Assembly: GCA_035500455.1 (NCBI GenBank)
Contig: DATJXG010000464.1
Location: 1 to 15,367, forward strand
Reading direction: 5' to 3'
Length of the DNA: 15,367 nucleotides
Source: DATJXG01 sp035500455
Lineage (GTDB): Bacteria > Acidobacteriota > Terriglobia > Terriglobales > Acidobacteriaceae
Shown here piece by piece: positions 6,889-13,831 of the stretch; within the stretch, counting starts at the first letter, position 1; each line of letters opens with the position of its first letter. The notes under the pieces are model-generated. The model saw only the letters and a list, made by a program, of their open reading frames with translations, ran no database searches and had not been told where the DNA came from. The translations under genes and the position numbers were made by a program.

Positions 6889-7431
6889 ATGACCGAAACT
6901 GCTCACCCTGCCGCGGATGTTGCGGCCGCCCCGGCGGCCAACACCATGCTCGACATCAACGACATTTTCAAGATTCTGCCCCACCGCTATCCGTTTCTGC
7001 TGATCGATCGCGTGATTGAGCTTACCCGCAGGCAGCGCATTGTGGCCATCAAGAACGTGACCATCAACGAGCCGTTTTTTGCCGGGCATTTTCCCGGCCA
7101 GCCCATCATGCCGGGCGTGCTGATTGTGGAGGCCATGGCCCAGGCCGGAGGGGCGTTGTTGCTGACCGAGGTGGAAGACCGCAACAACAAGCTGATGATG
7201 TTCACCGGCATCGAGCGCGCCCGCTTCCGCCGCCCGGTGCTGCCCGGCGACCAGTTGCGCCTGGAGGTCGAACTCAAGGTGTGGCGCGCGGTGGCGAACA
7301 TGGTAGCCGTGCGCATGGAGGGCATCGCCTACGTGGACGGCAAGAAGGTTGCGGAAGCCACGGTAAGCTGCCAGTTGGTGGATAGCTCGCGCGGCCGAAA
7401 TTTGCCGGCAGGCGAAGGCGAGACGGAGTAA
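6889..7431 (+). CDS. fabZ: 3-hydroxyacyl-[ACP] dehydratase FabZ
   Basis: FabZ dehydrates (3R)-hydroxyacyl-ACP to trans-2-enoyl-ACP in fatty acid elongation and sets the pool of hydroxyacyl-ACP shared with LpxA and LpxD. It is 180 residues from the ATG at 6889. The hot-dog fold signature is clear: PHRYPFLLIDR at 31-41, catalytic His67 in AGHFPGQPIMPG, and catalytic Glu81 in VEAMAQAGG. The N-terminus has an Ala/Pro-rich extension of about 20 residues and the C-terminus a charged tail, so it is longer than the usual 145-160; an internal ATG at 6946 (MLDINDIF) could be the actual start, but the TATAAT at 6861-6866 favours the first. It heads the fabZ-lpxA-lpxI cluster, with 28 nt to lpxA. Confidence 0.97.
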   Translation: MTETAHPAADVAAAPAANTMLDINDIFKILPHRYPFLLIDRVIELTRRQRIVAIKNVTINEPFFAGHFPGQPIMPGVLIVEAMAQAGGALLLTEVEDRNNKLMMFTGIERARFRRPVLPGDQLRLEVELKVWRAVANMVAVRMEGIAYVDGKKVAEATVSCQLVDSSRGRNLPAGEGETE

Positions 7432-7459
7432 GACGCTCTTTTCTCTGTTCCAGGGCTCC

Positions 7460-8236
7460 ATGAAAGTTCATCCCACCGCCATCATTGATGAACGCGCCCG
7501 CATTCACCCTTCCTGCAAAATTGGCCCCTATTGCGTGATTGGGCCGGACGTTGAACTCGGCGAGGCGTGCGATCTGGTTTCCCACGTGGTGATGGAAGGC
7601 CCGACGAAGATCGGCGCTCACAACCGCTTCTATCCGTTTTCTTCCATCGGCCTGGCGCCGCAGGATCTTACTTATGGCGGCGAGCCCACACGCCTGGAGA
7701 TCGGCGACCACAATGATATTCGCGAATTCGTCACTATCAATCGCGGCACGGTGAAGGGCGGAGGAATTACCCGCGTGGGCAGCCACACACTGGTGATGGC
7801 CTACACGCACATCGCGCACGACTGCCAGATCGGCAACCACGTGATCCTGGCCAACGCGGCCACGCTGGGCGGGCACGTAACCGTGGAGGACTGGGCGCAG
7901 GTGGGCGCGCTCTGCCCGGTGCATCACTTTGTGCGCATTGGGGCGCACTCGTTCGTTGGCGGTGGAACTACGGTCACGCGGGACGTTCTGCCGTTTTCGA
8001 AAACCGCCGCTGCCCGCGATACCCATGCCTACGGCATGAACGCGGTGGGCCTGGAGCGGCGCGGGTTTTCCAAGGAGCGCATTCGCAAGCTTCACCACGC
8101 GTACAAAGTTCTGCTGGCCTCGAAGCTCAATACCTCGCAGGCGCTGGAAAAGCTTAAGGCAGAGTCGGAGCGCGGGGAAGATGTGGACATGCTGATTCGG
8201 TTTATCGAAGCCTCGGAACGCGGAGTGATAAAGTAG
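7460..8236 (+). CDS. lpxA: UDP-N-acetylglucosamine O-acyltransferase LpxA
   Basis: LpxA catalyses the first step of lipid A synthesis, moving a 3-hydroxyacyl chain from ACP to O-3 of UDP-GlcNAc in the cytoplasm. At 258 residues it is of family length. The N-terminal two thirds form left-handed beta-helix hexapeptide repeats (IGPYCVIG, IGDHNDI, IGNHVIL, VGSHTLV). The catalytic His is His120 (THIAHDCQIGN), aligning with His125 of E. coli. His155-His156-Phe matches the E. coli HQF segment. Gly168 in FVGGGT aligns with E. coli Gly173, the hydrocarbon-ruler residue, so a long (about C14) acyl chain is a reasonable inference. The helical C-terminal domain is complete (LERRGFSKERIRKL onward). It lies 28 nt after fabZ, the usual neighbour; lpxD and lpxB are absent here. 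A REP-like pair separates it from lpxI. Confidence 0.98.
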   Translation: MKVHPTAIIDERARIHPSCKIGPYCVIGPDVELGEACDLVSHVVMEGPTKIGAHNRFYPFSSIGLAPQDLTYGGEPTRLEIGDHNDIREFVTINRGTVKGGGITRVGSHTLVMAYTHIAHDCQIGNHVILANAATLGGHVTVEDWAQVGALCPVHHFVRIGAHSFVGGGTTVTRDVLPFSKTAAARDTHAYGMNAVGLERRGFSKERIRKLHHAYKVLLASKLNTSQALEKLKAESERGEDVDMLIRFIEASERGVIK

Positions 8237-8246
8237 CGCTCCGAAC

Positions 8247-8336
8247 GTAGCGCCGGCGTCCCGCCGGCATCGACGGCGAGCCGCAAAGCGCAGACTTCGG
8301 ATAACCTTGAACGTGCCGGCGGGACGCCGGCGCTAC
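8247..8336. repeat. REP/BIME-like inverted pair, family 1, copy B
   Basis: The unit at 8247-8269 begins GTAG, and 8314-8336 is its perfect 23-bp inverse ending CTAC, with 44 bp between. Each unit contains a 7-bp hairpin GCCGGCG/CGCCGGC with a 3-nt loop, so RNA here could fold either as two small hairpins or one long 23-bp stem. It is the same family as the pair at 2675-2819; the inner spacer sequence differs. It occupies nearly all of the 101-bp lpxA-lpxI gap and ends one base before the lpxI ATG at 8338. Confidence 0.9.
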
Positions 8337-8337
8337 C

Positions 8338-9174
8338 ATGAAAGAGCGCATTGGCCTTATCGCCGGCAACGGGAAGTTCCCGTTTCTCATTCTCGACGCT
8401 GCCCGCGCCCAGGGCCTCGAGGTGATCGTCGCGGCCATCAAAGAAGAAGCTTTTCCCGAGATCGAATCGCGCGGCGCCGCCGCAGTGCATTGGCTTTCGC
8501 TTGGCGAACTCAGCAAGTTGATCGAAACTTTCAAGAATGAAGGTGTCCAGCGCGCCATCATGGCGGGGCAGGTGAAGCACAAGCAGATTTTTTCCAGCAT
8601 CCGCCCGGACTGGCGCCTGGCTAAGCTGCTGCTCTCTCTCGGCACCCGCAACACCGACTCGCTGCTCGGGGCAATCGCCAAAGTTCTGGCCGATGAAGGC
8701 ATCACGCTGGAAAACTCCACCGCTCTGCTCGAGCCGCTGCTGGCCAGGGCCGGCGTTCTCACCAAACGCGCTCCCAGCGAAGAGGAGAAGAAGAACATCG
8801 AGTATGGCCGCGCCGTGGCCCGTCAACTGGCGCAGTACGACATCGGGCAAACCGTTGTCGTGGCCGAATCGGCCTGTGTCGCAGTGGAGGCGATGGAGGG
8901 TACCGACGCGGCCATTGAGCGTGCCGGCCAGATCATGCACTCGCTGGAGCCGGAGGCTTCGACCTTGAGCCGGGCTTTGACCGTGGTCAAAATCGCCAAG
9001 CCGAATCAGGATCTGCGCTTCGACGTGCCGGTGATCGGGGCGAAGACCATCGAAGTGATGCAGAGTGCGGGCGCGACATGCCTGGCGCTGGATGCCGGCA
9101 GATGCCTCCTGCTCGATGGAGATGCCATCGTCACCGCCGCTGATCTAGCTGGGGTTGCGATCGTGGGCGAATAG
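8338..9174 (+). CDS. lpxI: UDP-2,3-diacylglucosamine pyrophosphatase LpxI
   Basis: LpxI hydrolyses UDP-2,3-diacylglucosamine to lipid X and UMP on the cytoplasmic side, replacing LpxH in many non-gammaproteobacterial lineages. The 278-residue product starts with the family-typical GLIAGNGKFP (residues 6-15), has the MAGQVKHKQIF segment at about 75-85, and carries KPNQDLRFDVPVIG at 221-234, where Asp225 corresponds to the catalytic Asp described for Caulobacter LpxI. The end, ALDAGRCLLLD...ADLAGVAIVG, is also typical. The start at 8338 agrees with the family N-terminus, but there is no Shine-Dalgarno sequence: the upstream 23 bases are a REP-like arm. It follows lpxA in the same direction, and the late acyltransferase gene converges on it with 16 nt between stops. 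Confidence 0.96.
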   Translation: MKERIGLIAGNGKFPFLILDAARAQGLEVIVAAIKEEAFPEIESRGAAAVHWLSLGELSKLIETFKNEGVQRAIMAGQVKHKQIFSSIRPDWRLAKLLLSLGTRNTDSLLGAIAKVLADEGITLENSTALLEPLLARAGVLTKRAPSEEEKKNIEYGRAVARQLAQYDIGQTVVVAESACVAVEAMEGTDAAIERAGQIMHSLEPEASTLSRALTVVKIAKPNQDLRFDVPVIGAKTIEVMQSAGATCLALDAGRCLLLDGDAIVTAADLAGVAIVGE

Positions 9175-9190
9175 GCCCGAATCCCCATCT

Positions 9191-10090
9191 TCAATACAGG
9201 GGAGGCTGACCCTCCGGGCGAGTCTTCCAGCGGCGGTGGATCCAGAGCCACTGGTCGGGATAGCGGCGCACGTAATCTTCGATGATGGCGGTGAAGCGTT
9301 GAGTATTGGCCAGGATATCCGCTTCGTCGTCGCCGGTGCGGACCAGTCCCACGGCTGGCTCAAAACGCAGGCGATACTTCCGCAGCGCCGGGTCCCAGAT
9401 GGTGAAGCCGGGAACCACCGCGGCATCGGTGCGCAGGGCGATGCGCGCCAGGCCGCTGGCGGTGCAGGCGGGAATTCCGAAGAAATTTACGAAAATCCCC
9501 TGCGGCGGAGTCATGTTGGTATCCATGAGAAGGCCGACCACTTCGCCCTTCTTCATGGCTGCGAGCAGGCCGCGAACGAAGTCGTCTTTGTCCACCATGG
9601 TGTTGCCGTGCATGGTGCGGTAACGGCGGATCAGGCGGTCGAGATAAACATTGTCCATGGGGCGCATGACTACGTGCATGGGGTGGCCGTGCATGGAATG
9701 GCTGAAGGCGGAAAGTTCCCAGCCGCCGAAATGCGCGGTCAGGAAGAGCACTCCCTTGCCGCGGGCAAAGGCGCGCTCGTAATTCTCGAAGCCGTCATAC
9801 ACCACCACTTGGTTCACGTTTTCCAGCGTGTATTTGGGGAAACGGCAGACTTCGGCCAGTTGGCGGCCGAGGGAGGTGAACTCGCCGCGCAGGATGCGGG
9901 CGCGCTCGGCGCGGCTTTTTTCCGGGAAAGCCAGGGCCAGGTTGCGCATGCCCACTCGGCGCAGGCGAACGTGCAGGCAATAAACCAACCAGCCAAGAGC
10001 AATGCCGGCGGCGCGCGCCAGCGGGCGGGGCAAAGCGCCGAGCGGCTTAACGAACAGCCATGCCAGGGCGTACTCGAGTCGCTGACGCAT
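9191..10090 (-). CDS. lipid A biosynthesis late acyltransferase (LpxL/HtrB type)
   Basis: An inner-membrane acyltransferase that adds a secondary acyl chain from acyl-ACP to Kdo-lipid A or a lipid A precursor. It has 299 residues, typical for the family. A hydrophobic N-terminal anchor lies at about 23-40 (LARAAGIALGWLVYCLHV) followed by the RRVGMRNLALAFPEKS motif. The catalytic HX4E motif is His120-Glu125 (TAHFGGWELS). VVMRPMDNVYLDRLIRRYR and GLLMDTNM further match the family. Near the C-terminus the WLWIHRRWKTRPEG segment is the standard ending. Which LpxL/LpxM activity it has cannot be decided. It is convergent with lpxI, so it lies next to but outside the fabZ-lpxA-lpxI transcription unit. 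The ATG at 10090 lacks a recognisable ribosome binding site. Confidence 0.94.
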   Translation of the reverse strand: MRQRLEYALAWLFVKPLGALPRPLARAAGIALGWLVYCLHVRLRRVGMRNLALAFPEKSRAERARILRGEFTSLGRQLAEVCRFPKYTLENVNQVVVYDGFENYERAFARGKGVLFLTAHFGGWELSAFSHSMHGHPMHVVMRPMDNVYLDRLIRRYRTMHGNTMVDKDDFVRGLLAAMKKGEVVGLLMDTNMTPPQGIFVNFFGIPACTASGLARIALRTDAAVVPGFTIWDPALRKYRLRFEPAVGLVRTGDDEADILANTQRFTAIIEDYVRRYPDQWLWIHRRWKTRPEGQPPLY

Positions 10091-10165
10091 GCCGGGGGAA
10101 GGGCTGACGGTAGCACCCGGAAAAAATCCTTGTCAATGGCGTGGTGCGGGGCCGCAAACCTGAAT

Positions 10166-10192
10166 CCCCGGCGAGCCGAAGCCCGCCAGGGG
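10166..10192 (-). terminator. stable hairpin with C(UUCG)G loop after the SYLF gene
   Basis: Read on the minus strand, CCCC, an unpaired T, GGCGGGC, loop TTCG, GCTCGCC, GGGG forms an 11-bp stem with one G-U pair closed by a C(UUCG)G tetraloop, one of the most stable RNA loops known. It lies 45 nt after the SYLF stop codon and before the acyltransferase gene. There is no T-run after it, so it may be a processing or stabilising structure, or a non-canonical terminator. Confidence 0.45.
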
Positions 10193-10236
10193 AAGGGGAT
10201 CATTGGCCGTTCGGGCCACAGGTGAAAAATGACGAA

Positions 10237-10926
10237 TTACTTGGCCGCTTCTTTGGCCCACTTGGAGAGCGTCTCCAGGAAGGGGTAGGCCTCTTTCGGC
10301 GGTTCGATGGTGCCATTGAGAGAAGTCTTAAAGGGCACCATGTGGTTATAGAATTCGCGAGTGGAATCCTTGTCCTGGCGAATCGAAGCTCCATTCAGCT
10401 CCAGGCCGGCGAACACGCCGCGAGTGCGCGAGTAGCTGAGTACCTGCGCCCGCATCTTCCAGTCGGTATCGGCGGCGGCGTGCCGCCCCACCGGGCCGGC
10501 GGCGACACTGGCATCCGCGCCCAACTTGAATTTGCTGGAGAGCAGGTTTCTCATTCCTTCTTTGTTCATGATGAGCAGAACCAGGTCCACTGCCTGGCCA
10601 CCGATCTGCAATCCGAAGCTGCCGCCTTCAACCACGAAGAACGCCGGCGCGCTCCAGCCCTTCGGCGTGCGGCAGCTGGCTACCCCCCGCCCATAGTGGG
10701 CGCCCACAATGAAGCCCGCCTTCAGCATGGAGGGCACCACCGCGACGCATTCCGCCGAACCCAGAACTTCTTCCGGGATGCCCTGGTCGGGCGCGCCCTC
10801 AATCTCATCCAGGACGGACGCTGCCGCCTTCACTCGGTCGGCGGCCTTATTTTCATCGTCATCGTCCTTGGCGAAGGCCAGCGCGGTCACACACAGCACC
10901 ATGCACAGAACCAGTATCTTCTTCAT
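10237..10926 (-). CDS. exported SYLF (Ysc84) domain lipid-binding protein
   Basis: SYLF-domain proteins bind phosphoinositides and other lipids in eukaryotes; bacterial versions are secreted or periplasmic and of uncertain role. The product is 229 residues. A clear signal peptide occupies residues 1-19 (MKKILVLCMVLCVTALAFA), followed by an acidic DDDDEN stretch. The domain runs from about residue 30 to the end: PEEVLGSAECVAVVPSMLKAGF, GAHYGRGVASCR, APAFFVVEGGSFGLQIGGQ, LLIMNKEGMRNLL, KLGADASVAAGPVGR, and LSYSRTRGVFAGLELNGA are family hallmarks. The ATG at 10926 is supported by GAGG (minus strand, 10936-10933) six bases upstream and by the signal peptide. It stands alone, with 541 bp upstream and a stable hairpin downstream. 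Confidence 0.95.
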   Translation of the reverse strand: MKKILVLCMVLCVTALAFAKDDDDENKAADRVKAAASVLDEIEGAPDQGIPEEVLGSAECVAVVPSMLKAGFIVGAHYGRGVASCRTPKGWSAPAFFVVEGGSFGLQIGGQAVDLVLLIMNKEGMRNLLSSKFKLGADASVAAGPVGRHAAADTDWKMRAQVLSYSRTRGVFAGLELNGASIRQDKDSTREFYNHMVPFKTSLNGTIEPPKEAYPFLETLSKWAKEAAK

Positions 10927-11467
10927 CGTTATCCTCGACTTTCGTTGTGTACAGAGAACCTGCGGGCTGCATTCAAGGCGGAGTCACCGCAAGCAGCCGC
11001 CAACCCATTTCCGTTGAGCGAACCCAGTTTCATGATTCTAAAGGATTCAAAGGAAAGGGTCGTGCTTAGTTAGATGTCAGGCTGTGGATAAAATGAGGGC
11101 CGGGCAGACAAAAAAATCGGGGCTGGCTATGGTGACCCTAAATCCCCATTTCCAACCCCGTCTCCCAGGTTCTGTGGTAGGTGAGGCGAGTATGCGGTAC
11201 GCCTGCAAAGCGCACAAGATTACCTCGGGGAGTGTCCCTAAGTAACCCCTGTTTTCCCCGGCTTTTTGCCAGTTTTTCTCCCCTTTTCAGCCGGTTTCGT
11301 GGATTCACCTTACGCCTGACACTCGCATCCCTTGTGAACCTTCGTGAAACCCTTCGTGGTTTGCTTTGGCTGCGTGCAGATTTCCGGCTGCAAAGCAACC
11401 ACGAAGGACACAAAGGGTTCACGAAGGTTCACGAAGGAAAATCAACCTGACCTTGCGGTTCCCAACG
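10927..11467. other. 541-bp intergenic region upstream of the SYLF gene
   Basis: This stretch lies between the M13 peptidase stop and the SYLF start, both genes on the minus strand. It holds the inverted repeat described at 11334-11432 and presumably the SYLF promoter, though I find no convincing -35/-10 pair. A weak minus-strand TTGAAT-17-TGTACA lies near the SYLF start. A basic 94-residue minus-strand frame (11138-11422) opens inside the repeat and resembles no family that I know; I treat it as non-coding. Confidence 0.5.
11334..11432. repeat. CACGAAGG-type imperfect inverted repeat
   Basis: The left arm (11334-11368) carries GTGAACCTTCGTGAAACCC and then CTTCGTGGTTTGCTTTG. The right arm (11391-11432) is its inverse, CAAAGCAACCACGAAGG, then GACACAAAGGGTTCACGAAGG and TTCAC, with about 7 extra bases. 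The octamer CACGAAGG or its complement recurs five or six times in about 110 bp. It lies 36 bp beyond the M13 peptidase stop, so it may also act as a transcript-end structure. Similar A/G-rich modular repeats are familiar from acidobacterial and planctomycete intergenic DNA (recollection, not searched). Confidence 0.65.
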
Positions 11468-13543
11468 TCACCACACGTGGCAGGCGTTCTCGCGCACCAT
11501 GGGCTGGCCTTTCTTGCAGCCGAAAGCCTTTTGAAACTCGGGCATGTTGGAGACTACGCCGTTTACCCTCGCCTCCGGCGGAGAATGGGGATTGGACTGC
11601 GCCAGCAGCCGCAGCAACTCCGGTTTCCAGTTGGCGCACCACACCTGCCCATACGCTACGAAGAATTCCTGCTCCGGAGTCAAGTCTCCGTGCTCTTCGC
11701 TCTTCTTGCTGGCGGCGAGGGTGCTCTGCAGGGCCATCAGAGAAATGCGCACCCCGCCGTTGTCCGCGGTGTTTTCGCCCAAGGTGAGTTTCCCGTTCAG
11801 CTTGACGCCGGGAGCGGCTTCGAAGCCCGAGTATTCGTCGGCGATGCACTGGGCGCGGTGATCGAACTCCTTGCCGTCGGCATCCGTCCACCAGTCGCGC
11901 AGGTTGCCGTCGGGATCGAATTTGCGGCCTTCGTCGTCGAATCCATGAGTGAGCTCGTGTCCGATGACCGCGCCGGCGGCGCCGAAGTTGGCGGCATCAT
12001 CGGCCGTCTTGTCGAAAAAGGGCGGTTGCAGAATGCCGGCGGGGAAGTTGACGGTGTTCAGTTGCGGATCGTAATAGGCGTTCACCGTGGGCGGGGTCAT
12101 CCCCCATTCGCCCCGGTCCACCGGCTTGCCGATTTTTGCCAACTGGCGGTTCTGTTCGAACACACTGCTGCGAAAAGCGTTGCCCAGAGCGTCGCCGCGG
12201 ACGATCTTAATGCTCGAGTAGTCGCGCCAATGGTCGGGATAGCCGATTTTGTCCCCGATTTTGTGCAGCTTGTTCAGAGCTTCTTTCTTGGTGGCAGGGG
12301 TCATCCAGTCGAGTTGCTCGATGTCTCGGCCCAGCGCATCCTGCAAGGCATCCACCATCTTCAGCATGCGCCGCTTGCCATCGGCTCCGAAGGTGCGGTC
12401 CACGTAAGCTTGTCCCAGGGCTTCGCCCAGGTCGCGGTCCACCATGGCGACGCAGCGCCGCCAGCGAGGACGCTCCTTCTGCTGCCCGGTGAGGGTGTGA
12501 CCATAGAAATCGAAGCGCTCTTCGGCGAATGCTGAACTCAGCAGCGACGAGGACGCGCTGGTCAGTTGCCATCGCAGGTAAGCCTTCCAGTTGTCCAGGG
12601 ACGCGCTGGCCAGCAGTTCGTTGACGCCTTTGAAGTAGTCCGGGGTAAGGACCAGGTAATGCGCGGTCGCGGGAGCGGAGATGGCTTTGAGGTAGTCGTC
12701 CCAGGAAAAATCCGGCGACAGGGCGCGCAATTCCGTGAGCGACATTTTGTGGTCGAGGTTGGCGGGATCGCGCCGCTTCACCAGGTCCATGGAAGCCTTA
12801 GCCAGCGCGGTTTCCATGTCCATGACCACTTTAGCGTCGGCTGCCGCCTGGGTGCCGCTCTCGCCGAGGAGTTCGAAGGTCTTCTGCACGTGGGCTACGT
12901 ATTGCTTGCGAATCTCTACCGATTTGGCGTCGTCCTTGAAATAGTAGTCGCGGTCGGGGAGGCCCAGACCGCCCTGGTCGACCTGGGCCACCACCATGGA
13001 GGCATCGTCCAGATCCTGGCCGGAGGAGAAGCCGAAGAGCGCGGTGGAGGCGCCGGAATCCGAGCCCGGCAGCAGACTGAAGGTGATGGCGTGGATATGG
13101 CCGAGTTCTCCTGCCAGCTGCGACTTATCCTTCAGCGCGCTGATTCGCTCCAGCTCCGGTTTTATGGGGTCCAAGCCAGAGGTGTTGATCGTGGACTCGT
13201 CCATGCAGGAGAAGTAGTAGTCTCCGATCTTCTGGTTTACGGCGCTGCGGTCCGGATCGTTGTTGGCGGCTTTCTCCAGCACGTCGCGCAGCACGCCCTG
13301 GTTCCACAGCGCCAGCTTCGAACCATGCCCCCAGGCGGACTGATCGGAGGGAATGGGGTTGGCGTCCATCCATTTCTTGCAAGAGTACTGATAGAAATCG
13401 ACGCAGGGATCGATGCTGCGATCGACGGAATTTACATCAAAGTGATCGGGCTCGGCGGGCACCTGCGCGGAGCCGGTCTGTGCAGACAGCGGCAACGCGA
13501 TCCAGACAATCACGGCAAGGATTAGGGTGTTGAATAAGCGCAC
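11468..13543 (-). CDS. exported M13 family (neprilysin-like) zinc endopeptidase
   Basis: M13 peptidases cut short peptides using one zinc ion. The protein has 691 residues. It begins with a signal peptide (about 1-21, MRLFNTLILAVIVWIALPLSA), so it acts in the periplasm, envelope or outside. The M13 N-terminal domain starts at SIDPCVDFYQYSCKKW (43-58). The substrate-binding NAYYDP is at 488-493, the zinc-binding HELTH at 529-533 with catalytic Glu530, the third ligand Glu590 in GENTADNGG, and the family-typical CHVW terminus at 688-691. Conserved Cys47, Cys55 and Cys688 suggest disulphides. It starts with GTG at 13543, supported by AAGGAG on the minus strand (13556-13551) seven bases upstream. 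No partner genes are evident; degradation of peptides for nutrition is a plausible role. Confidence 0.96.
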   Translation of the reverse strand: MRLFNTLILAVIVWIALPLSAQTGSAQVPAEPDHFDVNSVDRSIDPCVDFYQYSCKKWMDANPIPSDQSAWGHGSKLALWNQGVLRDVLEKAANNDPDRSAVNQKIGDYYFSCMDESTINTSGLDPIKPELERISALKDKSQLAGELGHIHAITFSLLPGSDSGASTALFGFSSGQDLDDASMVVAQVDQGGLGLPDRDYYFKDDAKSVEIRKQYVAHVQKTFELLGESGTQAAADAKVVMDMETALAKASMDLVKRRDPANLDHKMSLTELRALSPDFSWDDYLKAISAPATAHYLVLTPDYFKGVNELLASASLDNWKAYLRWQLTSASSSLLSSAFAEERFDFYGHTLTGQQKERPRWRRCVAMVDRDLGEALGQAYVDRTFGADGKRRMLKMVDALQDALGRDIEQLDWMTPATKKEALNKLHKIGDKIGYPDHWRDYSSIKIVRGDALGNAFRSSVFEQNRQLAKIGKPVDRGEWGMTPPTVNAYYDPQLNTVNFPAGILQPPFFDKTADDAANFGAAGAVIGHELTHGFDDEGRKFDPDGNLRDWWTDADGKEFDHRAQCIADEYSGFEAAPGVKLNGKLTLGENTADNGGVRISLMALQSTLAASKKSEEHGDLTPEQEFFVAYGQVWCANWKPELLRLLAQSNPHSPPEARVNGVVSNMPEFQKAFGCKKGQPMVRENACHVW

Positions 13544-13698
13544 GGAGAATCTCCTTAAGACCGCAGCGGATTCAGGGATCGAAAACGGGCACCAGCATAC
13601 ACGAGGAGAAAGCGTGATTTCGAGGGAGTTGGAGGGGAAGGAGGATGGATTGATCCCAAATGAGCGCCCTTACACAGAGGCGGACTGTTATGTCAATA

Positions 13699-13806
13699 CC
13701 TCGGCGCCCTCTGCGGCAGTTCTGGGCGTCCTCGGCGATTTAAGACTTTCTGCTTGCGGGGTTCAAAGCCTTAAGACGCGGAGAACTCCCGCTGAGAACG
13801 CGAAGG
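13699..13806. repeat. imperfect inverted repeat, CGCAGAGAACGC-type
   Basis: The 32-bp arms 13699-13730 and 13775-13806 are inverse copies at about 24 of 32 positions, with shared cores such as CAGTTCT versus AGAACTC and GGGCGTC versus GACGCGG. The direct word TTAAGAC occurs at 13740 and 13771. The repeat fills the gap between the M13 gene start region and the regulator stop codon. A 97-residue plus-strand frame runs through it (13527-13820) but has no ribosome binding site, overlaps the M13 start and looks non-coding. A related structure is at 15144-15222. Confidence 0.5.
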
Positions 13807-13831
13807 GGACCCCAGGGTGAAGAAAGAAACG

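Noticed and set aside
8307..8540. 77-residue frame overlapping the start of lpxI
   Set aside because: It is an out-of-frame translation of the REP-like arm and lpxI; the lpxI frame has full family motifs.
9155..10225. 356-residue plus-strand open frame antisense to the acyltransferase gene
   Set aside because: The opposite strand encodes a complete LpxL-type protein with HX4E motif; the plus frame shows low-complexity His/Gly/Ala/Glu content and no family motif.
11138..11422. 94-residue basic minus-strand frame in the intergenic region
   Set aside because: It starts inside an inverted repeat, has no ribosome binding site and no recognised domain. Not fully excluded: a remnant gene is possible, and conservation at protein level in relatives would change this view.
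12566..13525. 319-residue plus-strand open frame (and 11366-12535) antisense to the M13 peptidase
   Set aside because: The M13 gene is intact with HELTH and CHVW motifs; these frames are shadows.
13527..13820. 97-residue plus-strand frame
   Set aside because: It overlaps the M13 start and its ribosome binding site on the other strand, runs through an inverted repeat, and has no start signal.
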